From Cliona cf. orientalis (lineage: Eukaryota; Porifera; Demospongiae; Clionaida; Clionaidae), in the NCBI GenBank assembly GCA_963930775.1, contig OZ005698.1, positions 4,532,501 through 4,596,500 of the forward strand: a stretch of DNA of 64,000 nucleotides, in the 5' to 3' direction. The position numbers were made by a program, and so were the translations under genes. Position 1 is the first letter of the stretch. Each line of letters opens with the position of its first letter. Below the pieces are notes generated by a model, which saw nothing but the letters and a program-made list of their open reading frames with translations, had not been told where the DNA came from and ran no database searches. Below are positions 26,201 through 41,200 of this stretch, piece after piece.

Positions 26201-29200
26201 AAGTCTGAGGAGTCCTAGGCAGCACCTTCTCTTTGGCGGTGGAACTCAGTGCTCCCCCTCTCACCATCTCATACTCATCGATAGCTGACCATCACCTAAC
26301 GAGATTGTACGTACACATACATGGGGTAGGGGTGTGTGTATGAGAGAGAGAGAGAGTGAAAGAAAAAGAGGGAGAGAGACAGACAGGTGGGACAAGTGCT
26401 AGCATATTTAACCTCCATGGATGTGAACTTGTGCTTTTCAGCTTCGATGTTGGCTGATTTACACAAATTTATTATGGTGCATGCAGGTATAAACTATCTA
26501 TTCTTTTGCCATTTTAGCTAGTATTAAAGGCTTACCCTCATCCCTGGACTTCATTATTTACCTGATACGGAAGTTAGGTACTTGCCTTACATTAGCCTTG
26601 AATCCCAAGTGAGCCTGGGTTCTAGGCTAGCCTCAAACACGCTAGCTAGACTATACCAAACAATTTTGTCCAGATTCTTTCTTAATTTGAATATAGAAAG
26701 AAACTAACCATTTGAATGATGATGTCTACTCCCTAGAAACTTGGAGAGCACTCCAATCCTTGGCATTTACTGGATAAATCATCAGATACTTGACAAAACT
26801 TCGAGAAGATGTGGAGAATACCACGCAGTTGTACTGAAATTTTCCGATTTTTGATGCTGTGTAACTCTGGAACCGTTCGATGGAAAAACTTTGTTTTAGT
26901 AGAGCAACACGCAACACAAGAGCTATTGAATGGTACTTGAATCATGGGAATCCATCCTAGGGAACCAAAACGTGCCACGTTTTGCGTGAGGCACTTTTGT
27001 GAGCGCTTGAGAGTAGCATGCAGAAAAGCGGTCGCCGCGGAGCTCATGAATGTCTTCGGGTTATAGGACTTGAACAAGCAGAAAATAGAAGAGTTGCTCT
27101 GTCTTCTGGTCTTTGTTTGGAGTCCTAGAAGTGAAGAATGGCCTAGATAGAACAGATAAGAAAAATAGATTAAAAAACGGCAAAAATTGCATGCACTGGA
27201 ATGTGCCACCGGATGCACTTCCTGGATCTGCAACGCTTGTACGTATTTTGGACCGCTGGCTTATGGACTGTGTTTTGCTGTTATTAGTTCCACGGATGAA
27301 CAAAAAAGATCTAAATTAAGGTTATGAGAAACCGTACAGATACCGTATAGCGGGAAATTTTCGTTGGTGCTAATTTTTGTATGATTGACCAAAACACTCT
27401 TAGAATAAATTTTCATATTTTTTAATTTCGTATGCTTGCCGCGGGAGATTGCGCACATGCGCAGCTGGTATACTGTAGTGCTCACACTTACATGTGATAT
27501 ATACAGTAATGCTAGCATCCTTGATTGTAATCGATATCCACTGGGATCAGAAAGGTCACTCCGTTTCAACACCTTGGCATAGAACCGATAAAGAGATATT
27601 GTTCAGCGAGCTAGCCTTGCGTTCAGCACCTGCCGCTAGTGACCGCGTGTGGCCGTGGTAGGTGTATAGGTCAAAGGTCATATGCGAAAGGGAAAAATTT
27701 GTACGTTCAAATTTTCGCAGTTTTATTTTGTATAAGGGATGCAGCATACGAAATATACGAAATTAGCACCATACGAAAATTTCTCGCTATACGGTAGTGT
27801 TCCACCCACGCATGGAAATTATCGTTGTCACTAACCACATTGAAGACAGTAAAAAGTAGCTGTTTGAACAGTGCATCAAATTTTACAACCAGTTATCCCC
27901 AGAAAATTTCGCTGCGTGTTAGCATTATTACTAGAGCAGTGCTATGTATAGTGTTTTTTCTGTAAAACTGTGGTCCTGCTCCGTGGTACAAACTTTTATG
28001 CCTGTTAGCTACCACTCTTGGAGCTGCCCAACACTTGCATACCTTTCGGCGATTCCACCAAATGAAAAACGCTCCATGTGGCCCTGCATCGCTATCATAA
28101 TACTGTGTCATAAGTTTTGATTTATAATTGGCTGTCAGCTTGACAAAAATTGACACACGGTTTTATCAAATAGACCCTCGTGTGGAGTTCAATGGCTAAA
28201 GACTGTCCATTTGTTTCTCTATCGTAGCTATGGCATTTCAGTAGCCCTACCTGGCTCTAGTTAGTTCGTTGGCTGTATGCACTGTTGGTCTAAAACAAAT
28301 TCGTTTTTGTCACAAATATCTCACTTGAACTCTGACCCATAACCAAAAGTACTTGTGTTACATGTAGAGTCGGTAGACTCTATAAGTAGGGATGGCACGG
28401 ATACTCCATATAAATAATACATTACAAACATCCAAATATCTCAAAACAGGTAACTTTGTGAGATTTCTAAGTGTCAAAATCGGAATCTACAGCAAATTAT
28501 CTATCTAACAAGACCAAGATCATTCATCAACTCAATTGTATATGCCAGAACCAGATGTTCCAAAAAATAGCCATTTCTTATTCTTTCTTTCTTTCTTTCT
28601 GTTTTCCTGAGCTAACTCAAGACTACCATGACTGCTCACCTTAGTTCGAGTATAAATCCACTCCATTTTGGAGCATGCACGTCTATGGCACACTTGTTTT
28701 GTGTTATCAGGACAGCGATTTAATTGTGGGTGTGTACAGGGCATTTTGCGAGTGCATGTGTCTGATTAGCCATTTTGCCATATAATGTGCATGCTCATAA
28801 GGTGTTGCCATGGTGAAGTCATGGGACCGATGTCAGTGGCGCGTATCCACGATTGATCCTGGATCCAGGACCTGCTCAAGCGCTCAGCTGATCAGCTCAG
28901 TGAACTGTCGATTATGGTGGCTACTACCAACAGTAAACTTACTGGCCTATAAAATACGCTCCCGAAACGGAAGATTTTTGTAGCTACTAGGTTCCCCCCA
29001 GCTTCAGGATCGAGATAACGAGGGGCGTGGCTTCAATCGCAGGTCCCTGGTTACCTGAGTTGTCTCGAGAATCCCACTGATGCGTATTCAATAGTGTGTA
29101 ATGCAAAAGAAGACGTCCTAGCTAGCTATCAAAAAGACTGCCTGGGATTTGCACTTACAGGAGTATTCAAGTTTGAACTCATGGGGTGTTTGGGGTACCA

Positions 29201-32200
29201 TAGCTGCCTGACTCAAAGGCTAGGATCACACAAATATGCTGAATCAGTGGTGTACCTGCTTCCCCTAATACATTATTGTTAGAGCACGGTTGGATATATA
29301 GCTAGGTCCAGAAGCTGGTTCCATGCATTTTATAACGATGAATAGGCAAACCACAATATCTGGTAACCATGGTGAGTCTCATGCCCAGCCCCTGTCCCCA
29401 CAAGATTAGTCAGCTAGGTGGTATTGATGAAAATTAATGACTATCATGCATGAAATACAAAAAAAGAACAGTAACAAGTATAAAGAACAATTGAATAAAA
29501 TTGAAGGATGAAGTAGGGATGGCAGTGCCAAAAAATACACAAACAAGGTTTGTAGGGATAACGTATCACATCCACTATACATCCCTACGCTTGCTTTTCT
29601 TGATAATTAACATCATACATTCCTGATTCAGTATGTAAAGTGTTGCTATATTTTGATATTGATCCATGTATTGATTTTCCATTCCTGCCTGCATGCATGT
29701 GCCCCATGTATAATACATGTGTGCACGGCTACTCAAAAAGCAAGCATAGGGATGTGTAGTGGATGTGATACATTATCCCTACAAACCTTGTTTGTGTATT
29801 TTTTGGCACTGCCATCCCTACTTCATCCTTCAATTTTATTCAATTGTTTTTTATACTTGAACAATAGAATTCTTTGTCAATCCTTCATCACATCTATGTA
29901 CAAATTGTTTGGTATAACTAACCATCTTACTTTCAAATTGTGTCCCATAAAGCTGTTATGGTACCATGCTTACGAAAGGATACTTCAACAATTTGCTAAG
30001 ATCATGTTACCAGAGTGCATAATAATTATAATGAAGAGGAGGAGGGAAAGGGAAGTAGCACCAAGCACCCACGCAAATATTTTTTTCTACAGTAGTCGCA
30101 TTACTCTGGCACAATGCTCATGGCGCTAACCATTCAGATGCTAGACGAGTCAGCAATTTTTGCAATGGATAATGGACAGGAGCGCATAATGAGAAGAGAA
30201 GGGAGAGGGGAGGAGCGTGACACGACCACACACTTAATTAAATTTTAAGTTGTTACCCACGCTAGTCGTGTTACTAAATTTAGCATGTTTTCAAGACAGC
30301 AGAGAAGCTTGGAGTTTCGACTTGTACAGCCAAATTACAAGGCTTTGGGAGCCTTTCCGTGGATCTGAGATCGTATTGAAGCTTACCGAAGTCCAAAGAA
30401 CAGACCTGAAGCTTTTTGTGGAGCCTTGAGATCGCCTGTAAGTTGTTCTAGCTGCACCGATTTAGCCGTTCGCGTCGATCCTGCCAGAAATGATGCTAGA
30501 TCATTCTTCTAGCATAGCCTCGACCCTTGGCGTCTCCCTTGAAAGAGAGCTTAGAGTCAACAAAGCTACTAGAATTGACCATCAAGCATCATTTCTGGCA
30601 GATCGACGCGAACGGCTAAACCGGTGCGGCTTGAACAACTTACAGGCGATCTCAAGGCTCCACAAAAAGCTTCAGATTTGTTCTTTGGACTTCGGTAAGC
30701 TTCAATATGATTTCAGATCCACAGAAAGCCTTGTCATCTGATTGTATAAGTCGAAACTCTAAGATTTTCTGCTCCATCTTGATCATAAACGTGCTAAATA
30801 TAGTAACACGACTAGCGTGGGTAAAAACTTGAATTTTAATTAAGTGCGTGGTAGTATCACGCTCCTCCCCTCTCCCTCCTCTTCTCATTATGCGCTCCTG
30901 TAATGGATGAGAAGCTAGTCGCTATGGGCAAGATTGGCTTCGTGATTGTGAGCTATTGGCACTGTACACATACCAAATGAGTTGATCCATGCCAAGAGAA
31001 AGTAAGTACGTATAATAACAGATAGCAATGTACGTACTCGTCGAGTCCAATCGCGTGTTTGGGAAGGGGGTGTTAAATCAGAATGATTGGAACATACCCC
31101 TACCTCTTTCAATTTGCAGATAAGCTCCACAGAGTCTCCCAGGTGTCAAAAACAGTGACTAGCTTCTTATGTCCATCACAAACTTGCTGACTTGGTCTAT
31201 CATGCAGTGGTTTTCATCTGGCCGGTTAGTGCCATGCACATTGCGCCATTGTTCTAAACTAAGTAACGCGTCTATGGTGGGAAAATTAGTCTTTCGCGTG
31301 GGTGCTTTGCACTCTTTCACTTTCCCTCCTCTTCATTGTTATGCGCTCCTGATGTTACATATGAGATACCAATGATAGGATAATTAAAAGGCAGTGGACT
31401 GCTTACCTCTAGCACTTGAAAGTAAAGTATAAAAAATAACTTGCTTTCTAAACTATCAAGTGTATTTTGTAAATTTGTGAAGAGATCCAAATTGAAGCAT
31501 TGAAGAGAAAGATCAGTGATCTAGAAGAGCAAATTCGAATTCAGCCAATGAGTGCTAGGGATGCTCAGGAATTACACCAAAGTATAGACGATGCAGAAGA
31601 TATCCTTAGTAAAAGCCAATCCTTGCAACAAGAAAATGGACAGAGGGTTGCTGAACTACAAATGCTTCACAACAGGTGTTGCATAGAAGATTTGTAAGTA
31701 CAAATCTTAATTTTCCCATTTTCCGCAGGACTGTTGCAGTTGTGGATGGTCAGTGTCGACATGTGAATGATAAGCTAAGACGGTTGGCAGCCATGTTTCC
31801 TGATGTGGCCTCGTTATCACCTCTGGACTATGACTGTACAAGCAAGAGAGCAGATGTTTATGTACTGCAGACTCTGGTTGAGTGTGCCAAGAAATTGAAG
31901 GTGAATGATACAATGTGTTGTAATTACCCTGCATGCACATGCTTAACAAGAAATAAAGCAATCAGTTCTGTCCGTCTGTTTATCTCTCTGTCAGCACAAA
32001 AATTGCCAGATCTCAAAATCTAAGAATTTGAGTGACTCATAATCACAACGAATGCATCGAATTCGTCAAACTTTCTAATTGTAATTGTCCGAATTTCACT
32101 GACGATCTTTACGGCAATAATTATGTGCATGTGCTGAGCTAACGAACACATGGACGACATATCGCTACATACATACATAAGTACAGCGGTTTTCTCATAG

Positions 32201-35200
32201 TACTAATTAGTGTGGAGCCTGCTCAGGCTCGCCCCAATTATGCTAGGTTGTGTGCATGAGCAGAAAGGGGTGCAGTTGATGAACTGCTACAGGGCTTCAC
32301 ATTTTAGTCAGTGGATAGTAGCCAAACAGTGTCACGAGCATTATATAGAACATATCAACGATCTTTACCTGTTCGTATAGTAGTCCATTAAGTTTAGTTG
32401 TGTGCATGAGCAGAAAGTACATGCCTGTATTCATATGCATTGTTCATAGGCGTGGCTGGATTGCTAAGAAAAGGGCACTATTTCTGACGCTCATGGATCA
32501 TATCCCTCAATTTGAAACATACTGAAGCCAGTATTTCACCATATTTGACTGATTCGAGGAATTGAATTGATTGGTAGGGCCCATGAGTGTTGTAAACACT
32601 GCTTTTTGTTGGCCACACCAGTCTAGATCTGGTGCAGAAAGAATCAGTGGTTTTTTGGCTGATACCACTGGGGCCCCTACAACCAAGCCTGAGCATTTAT
32701 ATATTCTTTAACGCTCAGCGTGCATGCGCACGAGGGTTGTGGTAGTCTGTTTGTTTGTTACCAGTCTACTGCCTGCGTAAGACATTTATACAACAAAATG
32801 AACACACCAGCCAATTTTGCGCCGAACTCCAAAGGTTTTCAACTAAGGGATTTCACTAAAAAGCTTTCTCTCACGAGTTGTAGCTTATTCTTCATTTTTA
32901 GCATAGCAAAGTCAGCCACTTTTCATTCCTAGTACCATTAACTAGGGTTAAATCCCCTCCGTATACTACTTGTGATGTCTAGAACCATATACCCATATTT
33001 TCTCGCTCTTAAGTGCATGCGCATATATCTCCACAGGAAGAAAACCTGCGCTTAATAGCGAAGTGCACCTAATAGCGAGATGCACCTAACAAAGAATAGC
33101 TACATCCAAGAACACGTGCGTGCTCGCGGTATCATTTAGGGCGTGGCCAATCGATCAATCGTACAATCATTCATGTTGCTGCATTCTGCCCAGCTCGAAA
33201 TGGTGCTCATAGCTCGAAGAACCTGACAATCGATAGTACATGTAGCCATCGTGATCTTGAAACAGCTGGAACCTTGGACTAGCAAGAAAGCATGCAGATA
33301 TTGAGGTCAAGGGTCATGTATGCGCTTAGACACAAAATGCGCCTAACAACAAGTACTAAGGTCAGGAAAATGGTATGCGCTTACAAGCGGGATGCGCCTA
33401 ATAACGAGAAAATACAGTATGGCTACAGGATACAGTTCATAGGCCAGGCTATAGGGCAAACTCAATTGCATAATCCGTAGTTGCCACATTGCAGTGCTCC
33501 TGCAGTGTCCAATAAATGCTTACCGTTCATCCTGATCACATGTATACCTGGGTTCGAGACTAGATCATAACTTATGGTCTCATCTTAGAATTGAATGAGT
33601 TGCATACATATACTCACCATCCTGTCATAGCTTTATAATGCCATAGGCGTAGGAATAGGGGGGGGGGGGGCCATGGCCCCCCCAACCATCTGACTGATTG
33701 CTGGTCAGAGAGCCCAAGATACAGCCTATCAACAGATATTTCACAGGCCTGACTGAGTACTTCATGAATAACCAGCAAAATAGTATGCTCTACTTGACTT
33801 ACTGCTCATTCTACAGCCAGGAAACTTCGATCTTGCCTCCCTTTCACACAGCCTCGTTGATGCGAAAACGGGCGTGGTTCGAAGGAAATGTGGGTGTGGT
33901 CAAAAAATCGCGCGCGCTTCGTGTGCTGGCCCCTCCAACCTTATACATGTTCCTACGCCTATGAATGCATGAGGCCAAGCTTGGTTGTACATGTATGACA
34001 GTAGCTATCCAGTGCAGTCTACATGAGTCTAGCAGCCTGGCCAGTATTGCTGTTTTAAATTATTGTGTCAGCCAGTTAGTATTTCAGAGCCACACACTGC
34101 ATCAGCACAATTATTGTAGCACTACAAGATATCATCTTCATCACAAAATCACCAGTATACATGTATTTACCACCAAGTTATCCTGACTTGTAATCTTAGC
34201 ACCATATCTACCATCAGGGACTATACATTATCTTTCAGATGGACTGGAAACACTACATTATTACGCTTGTGATATTTTTACCATCCTCGTTACGCCCGGA
34301 AGTGTACCCAGAAATGTCTGACAGTATTGCTACTATACAGGACTAGGATGCCAAGACAGTCAATATGGCCGTCTCTAGTACTTTTATGAAGGCTTGCAGG
34401 AAACTCTTACATAATGTTTAGTGCACCAAATGTTGTTTACCCAGTGAAGCGATGGGTAAACTTACTTTTGGTATTTGAATAATGTTCATATCTGTTTTAG
34501 TTTATGAGATTGCTTAGCACAAAGGGTGTCTATCTCCATCAAGTAAATTTTACACTTCGGGAGTCTTGTGCTCCTAGAGTACCTTTCAGCTCAAAAGAAT
34601 ACTGCTTACCCAGTAAAGCAAGATTGGGGCTTACTATTTATGCTGTGCAGAACCTCGTGAGAGCTTCACTTTCTGAGCTAATCCAGCACAAAATGTTGGC
34701 AGGATATGAAGCACAGCTATACTGAACGTTAGAGTGCACTCTGAAGCACACTCACCACAAAAATGGCTTTTAGCACATTGTACTACGACTATGGCTTACT
34801 GTAGACACCTTCACAGACACTGACTCCGACCACCGTTGGTGTTTCCAAGCAGCCTTTGTAGCTTCTTACCACCCATGATATTTTTTATCCGTAACGAGGA
34901 TGGTAGAAATGGAAATGTGTACAATGTACTTGTAATAGGGCGGCGTGCGTGTTTCTAGTCCATCTGAAACATTATATATAGTCCCTGCTACCATCAACAT
35001 TTACTGCCAAGTGTTCTGCACTTAGTGCTCTAGTTTATCCATGCACACAAACGTAGATCTACAGATTGCGCAATGTGCGCACAGGGTATGTACTCTACAG
35101 AGCTCTAGTTATGAGGTATTTTATCACTCCTTGTAGCAAGAAGTTGCTACACTTTATGAGAGAGTGGCAGCTGCCAGCTCAGAATCGGAGAACCAGGCTA

Positions 35201-38200
35201 TCAGTATGGATGATGCTCAGTCCACAGTAAGTTGGCTATTGAAAGCAACTTCTCTACTGGCAACCTGGATCTCATTTTAGTTGTACAACGAACAAGTGCG
35301 CAAACAATTTGAAATCGACAATCTTCAGCATACATTAGACATAGAGAAGGGAGCTCTGGATCAGAAGAAGAAGGTTCATACAGAAAACTTTGTAAAATAT
35401 ATATGCTTAACATACTGTCCTGATTTTAGAGATTAGAGGATAATATGAAGCTTCAGCAGACTGAGAAACATGCTATGGAGAAAAGACTGATGGATCTCCA
35501 GCAAGATATGCAGCGAGAGTCAATTGTGGAGAAGGAGTATCTTACCTTAATAAAACAGTAAGTAGGCACAAGACTAGGGTGTGCATTGTGTCAAATTGAT
35601 GTATGGAATGAGAGTAGTATCCTTCCTTGTACTCAAGCAATCCAAGTAGATACTGGCTCTTGTCAGGCTCTCTTATGCTGACTCAGACATTTTTTGTCTT
35701 AACCATGTCTTCACTGTGAACACAATTGAAGTGATAACTTTTAGGCCGGCATAGAGAGTGTCTACCTATATACATAGGCTGTGTCCAATCACTCAATTTT
35801 CTACTTACCACCTTGCCTTAGTTCATGAAAATATAGGGCATGAACATTGTATTGGAAAATTTGGTGGTTTATTACAACCACCAAATTGAAATCCTCCAAA
35901 ATTTCCTACTCGCATATATACGTATGGCGATCCTGTGCCGAACCTCCAAATTTAAATTCGCCAATATTCTTGTAATAGCGATCTTGGACTCAATCGCCAA
36001 ATTTAATTCCCGCCAATATTTCCGGCTATACGGTATTTTACGCCTATGTCCACCTTACAATTATACTCTGCACATATTCACACGCATCGCTCTACATGAC
36101 AATGATACTACTACCACCACCACACCCCCTTAACCCCCACCAAGCACATAATGCATGCAAAATTTGTACACTGTATGTGGGGTTCACTAGTTTAGTAAGT
36201 CCAATTTGTGAAAGATCAGACTTAAAGTTATTAGGACAAGCCTGGGCTAGCCTCAATATACGGTACTGTAATAGCTAGTTGTACATGTATATGGGTATAT
36301 AATAATAAATAAGTGTATGATACATATGACCATTTGTTATTGTACACAAAATATTTATATACCTACCAGAAATTTTTGAAGGAGAAAACTTACATGGATA
36401 GGTAGGATGAGAATTTTTTGTGGAGAAAACTTTGCTAAACCAATCGTACGGGTGGGTGTGGCATGCCTAAAATTTCATGGAGAAACTTTCACGGTGGCAA
36501 TCAAATTGTGAAATTTGTGAAGTTTTCCTCAAAAGTTTCCCACTATACGGTATCAACCTAATCATAAAGAGGATATAGACCCCCAAAGGTGAAGAGGAGA
36601 TGTAGCTGCCACACTGTCCTGTATCTGTACGTACAAAATTGCCACAATGGTTTATTAAATAACAGCACCTATCTGGACTGCACTGTGCATACTGAGGTTT
36701 ACTTTTAGCCTAGATTAAAATTTACCATGCTCCTAGTGACGTACAGTATAGCTCCAAATTTTCATGGCGCAATATTTTCGTGAATTTCATGATTTGATTC
36801 CTGATCACGAAAATTTTCCTCACGAAAATTTAGCATGATTGTGGGCGTGGCTACGTTCCGTGTGCACAGGCTCATTGCAAGCACGATCATGCATATACGT
36901 GTACGCATACTAGTGAACGTATGAACTGTCTGAAACAAAGTATTGAATCGCTGCTAACAATGTACAGACTCTGTGCGCTTACTTTCAGAAAATGAGCAAA
37001 AGTTGCCTTCAAATTCGCAAGAACCTTTGTCCAAACACTTCCTTTGTCTTGTATCAAATCCACCAACAACCACGTTGAAGAGATGACTAAACACACGATA
37101 GCAGAAGGCTCTAAAGGCAGAAAGAGAGGCCCGTATAAGTATTGTCTAGTTTCTTTCTCTTCACACAACGCCGAGCCACATGAAATTGTGGGCAGAGCGA
37201 CAACGTGAATTGTCCGTACGCGCGGTTGTAGTCATGAAAAAATGTGGCGATCATGAAATTTTTATCACGAAATTTGGGATTTTCAGCGATTTCATGAAAA
37301 TTTTGAAGCACGAAAATTTGGAGCTATACGGTACATGTCCTCTTCTTTTGGAATCTATTGTTTCTTGCATCTTTCATTAACAAAGGTGGAGTGCTAGCGC
37401 TAGTAATAGGATCAAGATAGTATAATCTCACAGTCAATTACTCTGGCATGGCACTGCACTTCCTCATTAATAGGCACATTTGCATTCCATTTTGCTGGCC
37501 TAAGCACTTGCTATTAGGCAGATTTCATGTGTAAATTAATGCATGTGATCATTGACTTCAATATCTGCAGGCTTGCTTGCTAGCCCAGGGCTCCAGTCTT
37601 TTGAGTTAGTAGAAATCATGATGGCTACTGTTTTCTCAAGTTCTCCATTTCAAGGTGGGTGGAATGCAACAATGCGAGCAATTGGCCATGCCCCTTGAAT
37701 AAGGCCAACGATACTGCAAAAGCACATGGCGTACTTGGATGTAGCTATTTTCAGTTAGGTGTATTTCGCTATTATGTGCACTTCACTATTAAACATGTGT
37801 TTTCTTTCTGTGGAGATATAAGCCCACACACTTTCTGTGTTTATGCCAATGAAATGCAAGCAAAAAAATAAATCCCATTTGTGTACAATTAGAATTCCAG
37901 GAAATGCCGTTAATTAGATGTGCGTTGAAATAGATACGGTTCTAGGAAATTCATGATTGCACACAGTAGAAGGTACTAAATAGTGCTAGTTAGGGCTAAT
38001 AATGACACAAGTTCCTACCAACTACACTTTTGAGTCAGTAAAGAGCTTCACAAGAGTCTTGATCAAGTTGGGACTTCCAAGAAAAGTACCGGTATACAGT
38101 GAAACCCCTCTAATCCAGGCACCCTTGGGACCCAGTACAAGTGGCTGGATCAGTGAGATGTTCTCTTTCATGGGTTATTGAAGTGTGGAGGGTGTGGCTT

Positions 38201-41200
38201 ACAGCTATAACCGATGATTCAGTGTGACCTGTGACCTGTGACCTCACAAGTGAAGCACATGGAAGCTACTCAAGGCTACTATACTAGCACAGAGATGAGC
38301 ACACTTGTAGTGCTATAGCTAGCCTTTATTTTATAAGCGAGTGTACGAATTTTTCGCCAGTGTTTGCTATGAGGGCGACTTTGTATGGGTAGTGATGCTG
38401 TTGGGGCCAAACCAAGTGTTCGCTTTACAGAATAGTGAGGTGGCCACATTTTAGGGGTTCTGATTGTATGCGAGTCTATGGAGAGGGCTAGGTAAAGGGT
38501 CTGTAAGTACAAGGCACTTACAGACCAATCTTTCTTCTTCCAGTGATTTTGAAGTTATCTCCCCACCATGATGAAGAAAGTACCACACCACTTTGGAGAT
38601 TCAGGGGTTCCCTGAAGCTATGAAAATATCGTAGCCAAATTGATTACTAGATCATCTCTTATAGCCAAATTTCAATGGCCACAGTATGTACATGTTATGT
38701 TGCACAAATGAGAGAGGCATGTACACACTAGGAGCACAGGCAGCTGTGCAGACAAGTGATCATGTTTGCAGCATTACTATAGTGGGTGTTAAGTAAACTT
38801 TGTGGCTTTAGTGTAGTGCCTGCATGGTACAGTTTAACCAGCAGCACTCCTTTCACCATGCAACCATTACCTACTAGCTACATTCCTCCCACTTTCACTA
38901 ATTTGGTGATCAACACAACTAGATAATCGCCAGAAGCCATTGTACGATCGCAAATGGCGATTTTGGTGATAGTCTGAGGAACCACTGAGATTCCTCATGG
39001 TATGTATCCGACTGTATTTGTAATAACTACAGCAAAATTAATGTGTTCATTACTGCTTTCAGTGGCAATTTGTAAAACTTGTCCAATAAGTGGTGTAGGT
39101 GCTTTTGTACGTGGTGGCCCCAAACAGTGCTTTCTAGGCAGAAGTGCTCTCGTTTTGAATCCATGTTTGTGATACAACTGACAGGTAGCTACTAAACAGC
39201 TAAATGAAGCAAGTTTTCGGATCCTCGGTGTCTGCCGTACTCGATATCTGCAGCCTATGCTACGAGCACCTAAAGTGAAGAGACCAGTAAAAAGACCAGT
39301 TAAGAAAGCCAATTTCAGAAGTTGTACCACAAAGAGAAGCTAGTCCCGTTGAACTATGGACAGTCTTCCACTGCCAAAGACGATCAGGCCTTTTGATCCG
39401 CTTATTTAATGAAGGAAAAGGATGAAGTCATCCAATATCGTAAACTGATTATTAAGCGCACCCCATATTAAGCATATACTCTCTTCTCACCATTAGCTAT
39501 TGTTTATTAAGCGCATGCGCTTAATAGGAGTGGCATTCTGTGAACCCTGACCTTGGCTGGAAAGTGAAACGTGTGAAAGAATAAGCAATGGCTGCGAACG
39601 TCCAGCAGACACTAGTGACTAGATGGACTACTCTCAACATGCTGAAAAGAAGAATGAGCTACATCAGAGTTTAAGCACTAGCAGCTCAATCAATCGAGCT
39701 GGCTAGCTAGCTATAGCGCGCCTCATATCATATGTGCCCAAATGCTTGTGAGCATGCTTTTGCACCATATAAGTGCATATCCTGTATTAAGCGCACACTA
39801 CCATTCTGTTTACTGTTATATGTGCATGCACTTATGCTTATTAATCAGAGCCAAGAAGAACAGCATCTGTCAGGCATGCCAACAGTTCAACTTGAACACT
39901 GGAACAGTAGGTCCATGGATGTCTCTAGCTCTTCACCAAAAAGTTACATATTCTGTGCAATAGGTGCAGGCTTAAAGTTCTCCTAACTGGAGGAGAAAGG
40001 TGGAACTAGTGCAGTGGGTGCTCGAGCAACGTGATCTGCATTGTTGATCAGGCAGCTGCAGTCATACAACCAACCAACCAACCCATTCTTCAGGGGCACA
40101 AGGGTGTGGGCACAGAAATATATGTGGAGAATGACTTGGTCATTAGGCCAAGACCTTGATTGCTTGGAAATTGCCAGCTGAAACTGGAGCAAAAGATGAC
40201 AGCCTTCCTGCAGTCAGTGTGGGGTATGACTACCCTAAGGAGCTAATAGGATACATGGACGAAACACCCATGTACTTTGATATCGGGCAACACAACAATT
40301 GATTAGAAAAGGACAGGAACTATCTCAGTTCGGACTACTGCAGCAGAGAAATGCCACCTTACCATGGGGTTGGCAGCTATAGATGCAGCGTGCGGGGTAT
40401 GTGCTCTACCTTTGATACAGACTCCGATCTGCAGTTGCACATCTGGCACCTATGTTTTGCACTTCCACTAACACTGGCAGTGCCTCTAAATGCAAAAATA
40501 TGCAAAGATTCCAATAAGAAAACGTCATGCATGTGCGTGAGCAATTATGTATGTGAGCACCTAACTTTGGAATCTATGCTCATTTAATGTACATGACGTT
40601 GTATGTAGTACTTAATTATGATGTCCCTTACTTGTTTGTGAGCTGTGGCGAACTCACAAAGAGCATTAACTACTGTCCTTTTATACTGTTATGAACCCTT
40701 GACCATCTCCCCAGTAGCTGCACAGTGTAATGGTGCATGTGGTAAAAGGTCGTCAATAGAATGCGTACACATCGATCGATGCTGGCCCCAGAAATCGTGG
40801 AGATGGCGTCTAAGATCGACTCTCAACCTTGATAGCGACAGGTTTCGATGCTTCAATCATAGAGACGAACTCGACAACACAGTATTCCTTCCGAACTTCA
40901 GGTTGGTCACGCTGCTGCAGTCGCGCGCGGGCCAGCCCCTTGTGGCTGTGATGCGTGCTACATGTGCTATATATAGCGCAAGGCTAGCTTTATTTATCCA
41001 TGGCATTACGTAAGCCAAGAAAACACGTGAAGTTCAACCAACAGTACTTCTCAGAGAAAGTAGCGCTCAGGTTGTAATCTATTCGCTGGATACACGCGTA
41101 AGATACTCTACATATTTACTGATTTTCAAGTCTCAGAAAGGCTCCAGCGAGGCCCTGAATTTTCTCATAATTACCTCATAGATTACACCATAGGTTTCAT

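Noticed and set aside
26733-27233. 166-codon minus frame
   Set aside because: Falls in the right arm of the 1.7-kb inverted repeat; the left arm has the same sequence broken by stops.
36887-37380. Several open frames of 66-93 codons
   Set aside because: All sit inside the 592-bp MITE and its inverted ends.
38097-38540. Complete pogo/Tigger element
   Set aside because: Only a left-end-like CAGTGAAACCCC is present; no inverted partner or transposase next to it.
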